From contig CM067081.1 of the NCBI GenBank assembly GCA_034008185.1, positions 149,078,258 to 149,142,257 on the forward strand: a DNA stretch of 64,000 nt, in the 5' to 3' direction. This DNA is from Gorsachius magnificus. Taxonomy: Eukaryota > Chordata > Aves > Pelecaniformes > Ardeidae. A program made the translations under genes and the position numbers. The notes under the pieces are model-generated. The model was not told where the DNA came from. It was given only the letters and a program-made list of their open reading frames with translations, and did no database searches. Every line of letters begins with the position of its first letter. The stretch's first letter is position 1. Below are positions 1 to 12,600 of this stretch, piece by piece.

Positions 1-311
1 AAAGAACACATGTGGACCTTGTTCTCAGTTATCCGCAACTGGATGTCTCTGGAAATCTTTCCTCAGGAATACAGTTTTGCCCCTCTTTTCTCAGGAATGA
101 CAGAGGTGAGTCCAAGCAGGAGAAAAATTAAACTGGTGGCAATGGACCTTGAAGGTCTGACAGTGACCTGCAGCTCTGAGGTCTTCGAAACCACTTTCAT
201 TTGCCAGAACATAAATTAGATTTCTCACTAGGTATGGCACCAGGGTTAATGGGAGCTTTATAAAGCCTTCTTTGAACATACAGATTATCCTTTTCAAAAA
301 AGACTAATCTT

Positions 312-462
312 GTGGTTTAAAGTACAGTACTGGGAGCCAGGAAACCTATTCCCAGCTCTGTCAGGCTGGGTGACTTCAGGCAACCCACTTGACTCTGCTC
401 TTTTTCAATACACACAAAATACAGACAAATACCTAAATCTCCCACGAGGCTTAATATTTGTA
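312..462 (+). mobile_element. MIR-like (CORE-SINE) remnant
   Basis: The order of motifs matches the old amniote MIR/CORE-SINE layout on the plus strand: GTGGTTTAAAG, ACTGGGAGCCAGGA, TTCCCAGCTCTG, GGGTGACTTCAGGCAA, then a degenerate tail with GAGGCTTAATA. It is diverged, with no target-site duplication seen. Such copies predate birds and are rare compared with CR1. Confidence 0.65.
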
Positions 463-580
463 AGACAACGAGAACCAGCTTAACTATTCACAGATCCCTC
501 AAAGCAGAAGAGGATGGCAGGCCCTTTTCTATGCAGGCTTGCTCAAACCTCTCTAAACAGTAAGTCCCACAGATAGCAGC

Positions 581-640
581 AAGGACACCCACACCAGGCA
601 CTTCATACAGGCACAATATAAGGACACCCACACCAGGCAC
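581..640. repeat. Tandem duplication, 39-bp period
   Basis: A 20-21 bp block (AAGGACACCCACACCAGGCA) occurs at 581-600 and again at 620-639, with CAGGCACAATA nearby. It is a recent-looking local duplication just after the MIR-like remnant. Confidence 0.9.
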
Positions 641-2954
641 AATACAGTCCTGAATTACAACATTACCAATTATATTTATTTTAGCAGTGAAAGAAATGTT
701 CCATCCTGTCCAGCACTTCTGTCCAAAAGAGGTGCTCAAAAGGAGCAAAACTGAGGAATTAAGAAAAATTATAGTCTAGGAAAAGCCATGCTGGCTAGGC
801 AACTCTCAAAGAGCAGCCTTCCTCTACAAGATCTGATTTCACTGCAAGAATGTTAAAAAGAACTTAAAGACAACAAAATAAATTCAATTAAAGAAAAAAA
901 AAATCAAGAATTTAAAAGGTAAAATACAGAAAACTACCAAAAGCATGCGATGATGCAGAACGTTCAGTGCTGGGAACAAGGATCACTACTTTCTTTCCAA
1001 GAACAAATTCATCCTAGACATCTCCACTGTGAAAACCAATACTGGCTTAGAGTCTCCTCTCAGAAGGTGCAAGCCATTCCTCCCAAACTGTCATAGTTAC
1101 ATACTCTTAATATTTAGTTTCCATATATTAGTCTCCTTAAAAGTTTTAAATAAAACGAGGGAGTCTAAATCATTCACTAACCAGCTCCAAGTAAGTGCTG
1201 TAACATATCTTTGGGTTTTGGGGTGGTGGTTTGTTGGGTTTGTTTGCTTGTTTGTTTTCCCAAAAACTGAACTGTACACTGAAATATGACAGAATGCCCA
1301 TCAAACATTTTGATATAAAACAATCCCATGATTTCCAAATCTCCTTAAAAGAGGGCAGGCATTTTACTTGTGCTATACACTACAACATTTCAAAGACTTA
1401 CGCTTTTAAGGACTGACCACAGCTGTTTTCTGCACACCTCAATATTTTGATTGATGCATTTGTATGCTGCTACTGTTTGAAACACCTACGTGCCACCCAT
1501 GAGTGCAGGTGCCTCTGACCAGGTCACTCCCAGAGGAGTCAATCGCACCATGTTGATGGGTAGCAACATTTCCTGTGACACAGCCTCACCAATAAAGCTT
1601 TAGCAAGAGGAGCTCCAAAGACTGTTTCCCAACTCATACCCTCCTAGCATGCAGAAATCTCAGGAAGTCATTTTAACTCAATAACCTCCGTGCCACTTCC
1701 ATCCAGTTGAAACAGAAGAAGAAAAAGCAAACAAAAAAAAAAAAAATCACATCCTACTCCGCAGATGACAAAATTTGCTCATTACACGGTTTTTCATACA
1801 GAAGTTACCCAACCACAATAATGTAATGTCACTTCCTTTTCCTCCGAAATAAATTTTGGTGTTGCTGGAGCGCAAAGTTAGGAATTTGCCTTTTCCTCCC
1901 CTAGCTGTCCATTGATCTGAGAAAAAAAAAAAAAAAAAAAAAAAATCCCAAAATACGCAGCCTCGCTTTCATATAAACTGAGGTATCATATTTATTTTTC
2001 AAATAAAAAGCAAATTATTATATTTTCCTAACAGCACTTGCGAAAGAGCTCAAGCAGTTTGATCCATTGCTGTTCATTCCTTCAAACACACATTCAACCT
2101 TTCAGCCACTCTGTGCTTCTTGGCTATATAGAAGGTAGAACAGCGAGGAGCACTGAAGGATTAATTCTCACAATGGCAGGAAGCAGGAGTCCCGGCTTTG
2201 GCGGGGGCGAGGGGGGGAGAAGGGAGAAGGATGAGTGTGTAGGCTGCATCCCTGGTATTTGGACTTCCTTGCCGTGATTTCATCTTTTACCTAAAGCAAT
2301 CTTTAAAAGGGAGCTACCACAAAAAGGGTACCCCAATGACTTACATTGAAAAAGTGTTACGGGAATTTTGTTTTAAACCTGCAAAGACTATGAGAAGGGG
2401 TTATATGCAAGATAAATGCGAGGCATGGCTCAGCAGGGAAGGGAAGAGCTAAAGCACAAACAGTTCGTACTCTGTTTGTTGGGAGTCATGCAGTAGCTGA
2501 ATAGATTTATGATTCTGATGTTTTAGTGTTGGTTATCAGCGATTAGCTCAAACTCTTAGAAAAACAGAGAGAGAGAAAGATTAAGCTTTTGTCTGCCCCA
2601 GCCCTCATCCTTCCTTTGCCTGGCAGCGGGGGTTACTGATTGTTTCTGTCCGTTTTTTAACATCAGAATGGCTCCGAGCCACACTCGCTACAGAAGCGGA
2701 TCATGCTGCCAATATAATCATAAAGATTAGATTCAACAGCTAATCATTCAAGTGCAGCATCATTTATTCAGGTACAGCCTACGCAAGTATATTTGTAAGA
2801 TTTGGTTATATGGGAACTTTAAACTGTGGGGTTTTTCCAACCATAGAGATCATTTGGGACACAGAAAGGGCTGACAAAGAGGGACCGGTTTTGTTAACTT
2901 TATCTTCAATTTCTATATAAGCCCAGTAACATATACACAAGAGGACTTCATGCA
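641..2954. other. Intronic sequence without a recognised gene
   Basis: There is no recognisable exon or transposon. A run of 24 A sits at 1922-1945 and a shorter A run at 1733-1746. The plus strand around 1200-1260 is G/T-rich (TTTGGGG and TTTG repeats). The segment 2440-2800 is AT-rich, repeat-free and rich in ATTA/GATTA motifs, and might be a conserved noncoding element. Confidence 0.6.
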
Positions 2955-3100
2955 ACTTTATGGCATTTAACCTCACAACAACCATGTGGGCTTCTCACAG
3001 ATAAGCTAAGTGACTTGCCCAAGATCACACAGGAAGCCAAATGCAGAGCACTAAAACCAAGCTTAACAACTCTTAGACCAGACCTCTGACCATTGTAGCA
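2955..3100 (-). mobile_element. MIR-like SINE remnant, reverse orientation
   Basis: The plus strand shows the reverse complement of the MIR core: ACCTCACAACAACC, CAGATAAGCTAAGTGACTTG, CCCAAGATCACACAGGAAG, then AGAGCACTAAAACC. On the minus strand this reads as the familiar TGTGTGATCTTGGGCAAGTCACTTA block. Divergence is high, as expected for a pre-avian element. Confidence 0.75.
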
Positions 3101-4649
3101 TTAATCCATTTCTAATTTAGTTTAATTGAACTTAACGCTCAGCTAACAGATTTATTCCAACCCACTATTACACGGCGTGGAGCTATATATTAGAGGAAGG
3201 GATTTGAACTTCTCTGTGAATCACATCACTACATGTAAATGTAACAATGCAACCTTAAGTACAGAGTCATCCTCAACACCTCCAGAACTGGGGGACCTGA
3301 AACACCTTCAAAACCACACTGCAGCTAAACTCTGTGGTTGGGGAGGACAGGGGAAGGAGGACACTGAACCTGCCTCACTGCATCCGCAGAATGATGTATA
3401 TCCCCAGCTCAGACCAAGGTCCAAAGTCTATATGGAAGCATCTGAACACAACACCTGACCTTTCAAATGCTTGGAGCCCATAATGACCCCTTTTTGCTGA
3501 ACCTATAAGGGACTCTCTACTTTTAGGGAAGGGAGAGAGAGAGGGAATCACGGTAATTTAATAATCTGTAATGGTGATGTAGCAACTACAGGTTATACTG
3601 TTACAAAACCAGAGTTCCCCCATATGACCTTGGTTGTGGTTAAAACACACAGCAGTGCTAGAACCCACACAGGAAGGCACCCGATGGCAGATTTCTCTCT
3701 TATGGATCCAGCCAGGACCACTCTGGACAAACGCTTACATGCTGACCCAGCATAAGCAGCAAACACAACGCACTTGGTACATCTCCAACCTCGCACATGC
3801 GTGCTTGCCTCTCACAGAGTCCATCTGTGTACAATCCAACGCGTCTGGAAGGCAAACAGGCTGTACATCTGCACATCAGTGTTCAGCAGGTCCAACACAG
3901 AGAAGGAACATCAGGCTTATTATGCAGAACTTACACAGATCATCTGAGTGATTTCTATCCAAAAGCTCCCAGACAAGAATAGATGAGGCCCCAGGCTTCC
4001 CTGGGCTGCTTCTTAAAAACTTGCAATGCTGCTTTCCTTGAGATGCTATGCACAGTACAGATAAAACTCTAATAACGTAAAACACCTTTAAACAGTGCAA
4101 ACTAGAACTAAACTTGGAATTGACTGGACTGGTGTAAAACTATACCTTAAAGCACACAGAAACCAAATTAGAAAACAGATGGTGAAGAGGAAAGGAGAAA
4201 AAAAGAAGAGTGGATTGGATATACGTATATGGATTTACATTCTGTGAGCTTGGCACAAATCTTAGAGGCAGTTTTTTATTTCCAGCATAATAGAAAGTTG
4301 CCTCACAGTGCTGGTACACTAGATAAGGGGAAAAAAGAGCAGATGCTTTTGAAGGGCTTTGTAGTATGAATCTTCGGCAGGAATTTAGAGATCAAGGTGG
4401 ATAGGAGCACTGGAGGAAGGAAGCTCTTTCAAATATGGTGGAAGCATAAAAAGGAAGAAGCAAGAGGAAAAAGGAAACTCTGGTGAAGCAAGAGTGACTG
4501 TCAGGGTCCAGATCATAAGCAAAAGTGCAAGGGAAATGCTAGGCAGAGCTGCAGCCTGGGCAGCAGCATGCAGAACCCTGAAAGTAGAAGCAATATAGTG
4601 GAAGCTGTTAAAAATGGATTAATAATAGTAGGCATGCCAATGAAAAGAA
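3101..4649. other. Intronic sequence, nothing recognised
   Basis: I see no exon, RNA gene or identifiable repeat. A modest purine-rich stretch lies at 4150-4220 and 4420-4480. Confidence 0.55.
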
Positions 4650-5262
4650 CGTAAAACATCATTATACCTCTGTATAAATGCAAAGTGTATTTACACCTTG
4701 AACACTACATGCAGTTCTGGTCCCCACATTTGGGGAAAAAAAAAGACAGAAGAACTGCTAGAGCAGGGCAACAACAGTGATCAAAGGCATGAAACAGCTT
4801 CTGCAGGAAAAACAATTATGCAAAACAATAAAAGACTATAAAACCAGAAATGGCATGGAGAATGAGTGCTCGTAGTCCCTTCTGAAAAAAGAATGGACAG
4901 ACATGAAACGAAATTATCAGGGTAAAAACAAACAAAAGGAGATACTTCCTTGCACAAGCCAATAATTCTTCTGCCTGTCTCTTTGCCATGGAATATTATG
5001 GATGCTAAAAGTGTACATGGGTTCACAGAAGAAACAGGCAAATTAACAGAAGGAGGAAAAAAATATCTATCAAGGGCTGTTAAATACAAAAGGAAGTTTC
5101 CAGGCTGCAAATACGAGCCAGCGGCTGGGAGCACAGTCTAGGGAAGTATCATTGCCCAATTGCCCCGTTCTGACACTCGTCCCTGGGTATCCGCTGTACA
5201 ATGAGAGACAGGATGCTGGGCTAGACAGACCTTTGATCTAACGCTGTACATCCATTTTTGTG
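4650..5262 (+). mobile_element. Ancient CR1 LINE fragment, 3' end
   Basis: The end of a CR1-type reverse transcriptase is recognisable though broken: CCTCTGTATAAATGCAAAG, ACACCTTGAACACTACATGC, CAGTTCTGGTCCCC and GCATGAAACAGCTTC correspond to the TLEYCVQFWSP-type region. The untranslated tail follows with GACAGGATGCTGGGCTAGA and CAGACCTTTGATCTAAC. Stops and indels are frequent. This subfamily is shared with turtles and crocodilians in my recollection, so it is an old fossil. Confidence 0.8.
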
Positions 5263-5583
5263 TACAAGGCAGAAAAGGATTTGTATTCCATGCTGAATCA
5301 GGCTGGGGACAGTAAAATTTGAACAGGAAAAAATGTGATTTAGACGGCAACCTCAGAAAACACTGGTTGCGTAGAGCTGAATGTCATAGAGGAGGGAAAA
5401 TGTGAGGCTCCTAAAAGAAAAATAAATCTTCTTACAGCATTAAAACAGAGGACAGAGATGAAACTTTTGATGGCAAGTATGTGTATGAATACAGAAAACT
5501 GCATTTCAGACGTAGAAGGGAATAGACTCGATTTCACACAACTTGGGATGTAAAAAGGAAGGCAAAAAAAGAGGGGATAAAAG

Positions 5584-5634
5584 AACAGTATTGAAGAAGA
5601 CTCCCAAGACAACAGTATTGAAGAAGACTCCCAA
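5584..5634. repeat. Tandem duplication, 27-bp period
   Basis: The block AACAGTATTGAAGAAGACTC followed by CCAA occurs at 5584-5607 and at 5611-5634 with no mismatch. Confidence 0.92.
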
Positions 5635-5767
5635 AGTGTAAAAACTCCACTCTCCTTCAATGCCTCAAGCTATAAGCAGGGGCAAGAGAAAGAGATGAAA
5701 AATGCAGTTTGACATGCTCATTCAACTTCAAGAGACAAATCTGAGATGAGGCTGTGGAGATGATCAC

Positions 5768-5950
5768 ATAATTAAGGTACTGGACAGACACAAGGAGATC
5801 AGAGTTCATTTCCCAGCTGCATGACATACTTCCCTCATGATGTTGGGCATTTCACCTTGTTGTTCCGTAAAACTGAGAAAATATTTTCTTAATGCACAGG
5901 AAAGCTGTGAGGCTGAATTCTTTAAACATCTGAGATTCACTGTGGTGTCA
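5768..5950 (+). mobile_element. MIR-like SINE remnant
   Basis: The order of MIR-like motifs is kept: TTAAGGTACTGGACAGACAC, AGGAGATCAGAGTTCATTTC, CCAGCTGCATGACATAC, GTTGGGCATTTCACC, then GAAAGCTGTGAGGCTGAATT. This resembles the tRNA-derived head, core and tail order of the family. The copy is old and diverged. Confidence 0.6.
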
Positions 5951-8349
5951 GAAGAAGCACAGTTAGGATAGCAAATGCCAAGCACTTGCATGTCAAGGAC
6001 CAGGTTTCACAGGCTACGGGGACAAGACACAGCATGGGATGTAATCCCAGCACAGAGCGGCAGGGACAGGGAAAATAATTCCATTGCAGGAAACCAGCTC
6101 AGGGAAATTAAACCTGATAAGGTGTGAGGGGAAGAGGTATCAAAGCCAGTCAAAATGTAAGACGTGGAAAGCATGTTCAGGGGCCTGAAAAGTTTGCAAC
6201 TCTGAAAAACAAATCCACAAACTATAAAATGGAATCATCATGGACACTACAAGGGCAGCAGATAAGTAGGATGATTGGGTATAATCATTGCAAGTACTGC
6301 AATACCTGAGTCTACATCCAAGATGCACTTGAGTACTTAGAAATAAAGAAACAATCCTTAGCCTAACATTTTCAGTGCTTTCTACTGATTTTTCTTTTCC
6401 CACTGCGATCAGGAATATAAATTATTAACTGTATCACTAAAGGAGATGGAAACAGGCTCTGACTTGGGATACCAGCACCAGTGCAATGTCTACAAGAACC
6501 ACAACGCATGCAGGTTGTTCTGATCCACTGAAACGTTACATTCAAATGCTTAAGATACACTAATACCCTTAAAACTTATCTAAAGCTACATTTGAAATTA
6601 CTATAACCAGTAAGAGCTGAAGCTTTCTCTGACTTTTAATCAACCCTTTAAATTAACACAAAAACATCCAAACCAAATATTTGCCAAGAGATGTAAAACG
6701 ACTCCCAGACTGAACTGGCAGAAAACACAGAAGTGCCCAGAATAGACCTTACTGATAGGATAAATTGAGCCTTGACATGTGTGGAGCCCATCTGCGATCG
6801 GTGAAGAGTATGCGCTTCATTTCTGTTTATTCCCCTCACCATGGATGAAATTTCACAGATAACTTTATAGCAACGCTGCCGGGCTGGTGCCCTGCTCCCC
6901 TACATGCATCCCCCCCTTCCGCTTGCTCACAGCTCTGCAGCAGCTCCTGGGCATCACTGAAGACCAGGCAGGGGGAGGTTTTAGGATTGAAAATCTTAAA
7001 ACTGATGAGCTGGTTGAGTTTTCTTTGTTGTGTTATTTTACAGGTGGATCAGCCTTTCTCTGCCCAGCTTGCAGTCACTCATGGCAATGCAGCACAGGGC
7101 ATGGGAGGACATGGCTGCTGCCAAGCATCCACCTATAACCTGAGCATGACCATTATTGCACTGGAGGGCACTGAGCTGCAAGCCAAAAGCTTACTTTCTT
7201 CTTCCAATTTCTGAATAAAAACCTTTATGTGGGATGCTGAGATGTTGACTTCATAGAGCCCCAAAGGACCTGAAGATCAGAAACCAATTGGGTCAGTCAA
7301 CTGACTGCAGTAAATCAGGTTTAGGTGCAAAGCACCTCATTTAACACAATTTAATATTAAACTGCATCATTCAACAGATTTAAAAAGTTTTAGTGCATTT
7401 TTTAATTCCATTTTTTTAACCAAAAGCATTTTGAATATGACCTGTAGGTCATAAGTAAATAGTTTATTCTGTAAAGAGGAAGGAACAGTTATGATCTTGT
7501 AACATTAAAACGGATTAAGTAAAATTAAAATGAATCCAAGTAAAGTAACATTAAAGCCATAAATTGCTTAAACATGTACAGAAGAAAATACTGAATTGAA
7601 TGTAAAGACTGAATTTGGCTGTAAATCTCCAGACCATAGCAAGATCCAGAGATAATTCAACTTTTACTAACATAAAAGGCAAAAAAAAAATTAAAATCGT
7701 ATTTAAATGACAATTTATTGCTTGCTTGTTTGAACTAAAAAGTGAAAAACTCTAATTTTAACAAACCTGTTTAAGCTTCCCAAAAGTTTGAGGGTAAGGT
7801 GTTGTCGAGATACTCGGAAGACCTTTTCAAAGCTTATCTCCAGAGCGAGAAGCATATAAGAGAGGCTGCACCAAACAGATCAGTGTTGGAGGGCATTGCG
7901 GTCACAGAGAGCTGAACCCCGCAGGAGCCCTTGACGGGTGCTGGTAACGAGCAGTTCAAGAGCAGGCACTGTAAAAACCCAGGGCAGCCTGCCACTGATG
8001 CCTGGAGTCACATAAAATTAATTTAAATTGGAAACAAACTGGCCCGGGTAGCACTCGCCCAAGTTTCAAACAGTGTTAAGAATGAAGCGGTGTATTATGT
8101 ATTTTGCTGGCAGCTCGATCATTAAAATTAAATAGGAAGTGGCAAAGCTGCAGGGCAGGCGATACCGCGCATTCGTGTATAGAAAGCAACGGTGAGCCTG
8201 GGAATTACAGACACTTGTAAACCTTACTTTAGCACCTGGTAAAATGGCTCAACTGGGTAGTTATGAAAGTTAGATTAATGCCATACAGGAGGCACAGATT
8301 AGCATGGTATTTCCATCAGAAGAATGGGCACCTCCATATTTTCTATAAG
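5951..8349. other. Intronic sequence with AT-rich segments
   Basis: No exon is recognised. A splice-acceptor-like pyrimidine tract ending TTTTACAG at about 7042 is on the plus strand, opposite to CECR2. The segments 7300-7780 and 7980-8260 are AT-rich and free of recognised repeats; they contain several ATTA-type motifs and a perfect palindrome (7436-7453). Confidence 0.5.
7436..7453. promoter_or_regulatory. Perfect 18-bp palindrome with everted AGGTCA half-sites
   Basis: The sequence TATGACCT-GT-AGGTCATA is two 8-bp perfect inverted arms around a 2-bp spacer. Each arm contains TGACCT/AGGTCA, the consensus half-site of many nuclear receptors, in everted orientation. Binding is inference only. 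Confidence 0.4.
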
Positions 8350-9085
8350 GAGAGTCAAGACAGTGGTTAAAGAAAAACTGGTAGATACAACTAATTTGAA
8401 TTTTCAAGCAGCCTTTGGTAATATTAATCACCGCAGCCTATTAGGGAAACTAGTCATAGGGTGAGAGGTAAACATCTGTCAATAGATTAAAGCTAATTTA
8501 GAAAAACCGAACAGCATGAATAAATGGCCAGTTTTCAAGAAGGTTAATGGGGGAAGTCCCAGGGGCGGATACTATGATCAACATTTAATATATTAAATGA
8601 TCTGGAAAGGGGCATATACAATGTGAAATAGGAAAAAAAAATTGATGAGGATACTGCTCTATAGGTTAGTTAAAACCATTGGGAATTAAAAAAATAAATC
8701 TGAAGGATCCACCCAAGTTACAGCAAATAAATATTAGTACACATGAGTGCAAGGCAATGCAAATTGGCAAGGAGAGTTTGAACTAATTGTAGACATGGAC
8801 GGGTTCCACATTAATTGTAACCATTCAGAGAAAGATCTAAGTGCCCTCGTGGACAGCACAGGGAAAACATCTGCTTTGTTTCCAGTCATTGTCAAAACCA
8901 CAAACCAGATGTGGAGCTTCGTATTAGAGAGAGATAAAGAAAAATACGGAAAACACAATTTCAGTCTCGAACACTGCGTTCAACCCATTTGTTTTGTAAC
9001 AAAACAGAACATCAGAGACTTTAAAGTGCAGAAAGAGTTGACATAAATCAGAGCTCCAGAAAGATGCACATCTAAGAACACAGTT
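8350..9085 (+). mobile_element. Ancient CR1 LINE fragment, reverse-transcriptase region
   Basis: Diverged CR1 reading on the plus strand is visible from GAGTCAAGACAGTGGTTAAA through AATAAATGGCCAGTTTTCAA, AAATGATCTGGAAAGGGGC, a GATGAGGATACTG remnant of the FADD region, AAGGCAATGCAAATTGGCAA, AGAAAGATCTAAGTGCCCTC and TCTCGAACACTGCGTTCAA. These follow the linear order of the CR1 reverse transcriptase. A residual open stretch of 99 codons (8747-9046) lies inside and is not a gene. Homology may continue weakly to about 9290. The fragment is non-functional because of many stops and frameshifts. Confidence 0.75.
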
Positions 9086-12000
9086 ACAAAATACACACAT
9101 TACAAAACTCAGACTCGTTGAGCCCTAGTTAGCATGATTTTGGATGGCCTACAATCCATTAAAAAGTTTGCTGAATAAGAACCCTAATGATTTTCAAATT
9201 TCTGGGCTACGTTCAAGGGGTGATAAGTAAGAGGTGAAACGATCCAAGCATATGATACATAAAGCAGGCAGAGAAAGCCATCTGGATGCACTTATTCTCC
9301 ATTCCCACCCTCTTTTTCTCCCAATAAGACAGGAGCACGGAGTTGTCCAACTAAATAAAAGACAATAGATTTAGAAGTGATGAAAGAAAATATTGCTGCA
9401 CTACAGACAGAACTAACCCACAGAACTCTTCTCTGCACGGTATTTATTGAAGCAATAATCCTAATAAGATTAAAAACCACAAAACATCAACAATGTCAGC
9501 AATTGGAGTCAAGAGAATTCTGCAGTTTTCCCACTTGTCTTTGCAGGATTTTACTCTTTTCTTCCAAGGTATCTACTATTAGGCATGACTCAGGACAAGA
9601 AACGAGAACAAGCTGGGCCAGTAGCCTCATCCAGAACCTGCTCAGAAGGTTCGTGCGAGGAGGACAAACCCTGGACATGAAAGTAGCTCAAAATGAATGA
9701 GGAAGGAAATGGGGAAGACGTGGTTTTAACTTAATTGTGTGAGTTGCATTCAAGGAAAAGATGGTTTAAGTCACCACAAGAATAGCTGAAAAAAATGCTG
9801 AGAAACAGAGCTTTTCACGTCTAAAACCTTCAGCCTTCTCTGAAAAGTGGTAGGAGGCAATATCAACTCTACAGTTACCATCACTGACTCTTTCAGCCAA
9901 ACCAAATAGGAGGCTTTTTTTTGCCTAGGTTTTGCCCCCACCTGCATATCCGTTCAAATTAGAGGGAGGACTGAAAGGTGGAATAGTTGCTATTGAATTT
10001 GTAATGTGCACAGACAAAACTTGAAGCAGATGTTGTTGCGATGCTGAAGAGGAGAAGGGCTGCACATCTGCCCTGCAGGTCACATACCATGGCCCACATT
10101 GTGATTTTAGGCAAAGAGAAAGGTGGGTATGAGATTACCAACCTGATGGCCATCCACCTCTGGAGGAAAAAAAAAGCCCAAAACAGTATTTGAGGAGATG
10201 CCAATCTTTCCCCCTATTGGTGAGGGAAAACATCTCCATCAAAAACTGACCAACAAGCACTGTCAGCTAGCCTACAGAGCACTCACTCACAGAGCAAGAT
10301 CATTTGCAGTCTAATCCTTTCTCATACCTTCCAGTAAACCCTGAGTCACTTCCCCAATGCATGTCTGCAGTGTCACCACTCTCCTACTTCGTCAAATAAT
10401 CCCAGTATTGGCTACTGAGATGAACCCACTACTGACTCATGATACCAACCATCCCCTGCTTTCTAATTCACTTTATTGAGCATAAAATTCAGAGACACAA
10501 AAGGTATGTGAGGTCCTATTTCTAAGCCTGGACTATTTGGGGGATATTCTCTGCTACCTCTCCCCAATGTATTTGTCTAGTGTAAGTGTTTCAAGTGCAG
10601 AGCTTCCTATTTCTGCTCAGGAACCCTTCCTTGTGTTCAGAATCAATTTTCTCCTCCTCCAGCTCAGCCTATTATTTCTATCACCCAGTTTCCTTGGCTT
10701 CCTTGGTGTCTGTGTCCTTTAGATACAGGTAAACATCCAATATATTAAGGCCTTTTGATCTTTCATTACAATAGGATCACTTTCCCACTGTTACTCCAGT
10801 TGATACTCTATGACTTCCACACAATTTTAAAATCTTTTCAGTATTAAGGTGTTCATAAACAAGCACACCAGAAGCATGGTTAAAAAAAGGGTAGGGGTTA
10901 CCACCAGTCTTAACACATTTTATGGTATAACATTCCTTTATATGCAGTCAGAAGCTTTCCTTTGTATTAACACACATTTAAGAAGAAAACATCATGCAAC
11001 GTTATGCTCTTACAGCATCTCTTGAACTAGCGGTCGGCTTTAATGCTCTAAAACACTCAGAACAAGGTGTCGAGTCCACAGCGAACATAACCTACTGGAC
11101 TCAGTTTGGTTCTCTAAACTGGGGATATACTTGGATTGTATTTTCAAAGCATCTTCAAGAACTGAAGGTTTAAGTAAAACATGAAATACTGATTTTGACC
11201 AAAAGTCAGAAGAGATGGCACTCTTGCTCTCGCATCTCTTGTCTTCCCAGCAGCTAGCACCTGTTTAGAGTATTTATGTCCAGACATGATAGCATATGCT
11301 TTCCAACTTTAATTTCTTTATCTATACTTTTAATCTCTCTCTAGGCTTTTGCACTTTTGAGTGGCACTCCTTTAGCATTTTTAACATCCATGAATTAAAT
11401 TAATACACTGCCTATTTCGTTCTCTGAATCATCAGTGAATTTGAGACAGAAACTACTTCTGATCTCTGTGGCACCCTGGTACATATCCTCTAGCAGTGGG
11501 GTTTACAGTTACAGGCTTGCCCAGAGTAGGGAGGGAGGACCTGAGGATTTTCGGTATTGCTTTTACAGTTCTCAATCCAAATTAAGCAGCATTATTGAGA
11601 TAAATCAAGTGTTTTCCAATAACAGTTGTTTTCCAAAAACAAAGTACCATGCATTAACTACTTTGAATGACAGCACTTAATACAATGCCATATTAACAGT
11701 GCTTCACTTAAATTTCTGACCCAAAGGAAACTGCAGGAAGCATAAAACTAAAGAAAAGGCTAAAAGGCAGGTTATTTTCCATCTGAAGAATTACTTTATG
11801 TACCTACATGCTAGTAAGCAGCATTAAGTCTCATTTGAAGCCCACTTTAAAAGGCGACGTGTTTTGCTTGTAGCAGAGAAAGCAGGTGGCAGATGTGGGC
11901 AGGTTACTGGAAGATGGGACTCGTGCAGACGCAAATTTTCTGGAAGCTCATGAAGCGTCTGGAGCCCATCCCTGAACATCACGCCATGCGCTCTGCAGGG

Positions 12001-12254
12001 CACCTCGTGTGCCAGCAGGACAGTGGTTGAGCAGCCCGGTTTTCTTCCCTTCCCCACTGCCCCCCTCCCTCCTCCTGAGCCCAGCTCTGTCCCCCTCTGC
12101 CACCAGAAGACCTAGTCTTGATTCTGTTTCTTGCTTGCAAAAAAGGGATACAGAAAAGGGACCCCAAAGGGTCACGCACATCTCTACATGCCGTTAGCAT
12201 TTCCTTAGCAGAACTGGGACACCGTACTTTTTCTCTAAAGCACAACAGATTAAT
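9086..12254. other. Intronic sequence, nothing recognised
   Basis: Ordinary AT-moderate intron. I see no exon, RNA gene or identifiable repeat. Short open frames here have no family motifs. Confidence 0.55.
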
Positions 12255-12600
12255 ATACCCATCAGATTGGGTCAGACCAAAGGTCCATGGAACTCAATAT
12301 CCTGCCTGAGACAGTGACTAGCAGCAAATACTCGGCAGGTCCGTACGAATGGCGCAAGCATACCATAAGGCTTCCCCCCTACCAGCTTCCAGCAAACTGT
12401 GGCTTAAGACTTCCTGTGCCAGAGATTGTATCTTTGTGCTTAATTGCCCTCGATGAACTTCTCTTCCATGAATTTGTTTAATTGCTTTTTGAACCTATCT
12501 CGACTTCTGGCATCCACAACATCCTGTGGCAATGAATTCCAGTTTAATTATGTCTTGAATGAAAAAATACTTCCCTTTTGTGTAGGAAATTACTTCCTTA
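12255..12600 (-). mobile_element. Ancient CR1/L3-like LINE 3' end, reverse orientation
   Basis: The plus strand starts with the complement of the untranslated tail (CAGATTGGGTCAGACCAAAG, then GTCCATGGAACTCAATATCC). It ends with the complement of the reverse-transcriptase C terminus: GGCATCCACAACATCCTGTG, GCAATGAATTCCAGTTTAATT, AAAAAATACTTCCCTTTTG. It is the same subfamily as the copy at 4650-5262, in opposite orientation. An A run (12602-12613) abuts the right-hand boundary. Confidence 0.85.

Noticed and set aside
1922..1945. A24 run as the poly(A) tail of a retrocopy
   Set aside because: No gene-like sequence or target-site duplication precedes it; treated as a simple repeat.
8747..9046. 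99-codon plus-strand open frame
   Set aside because: It lies inside a decayed CR1 fragment and corresponds to it.
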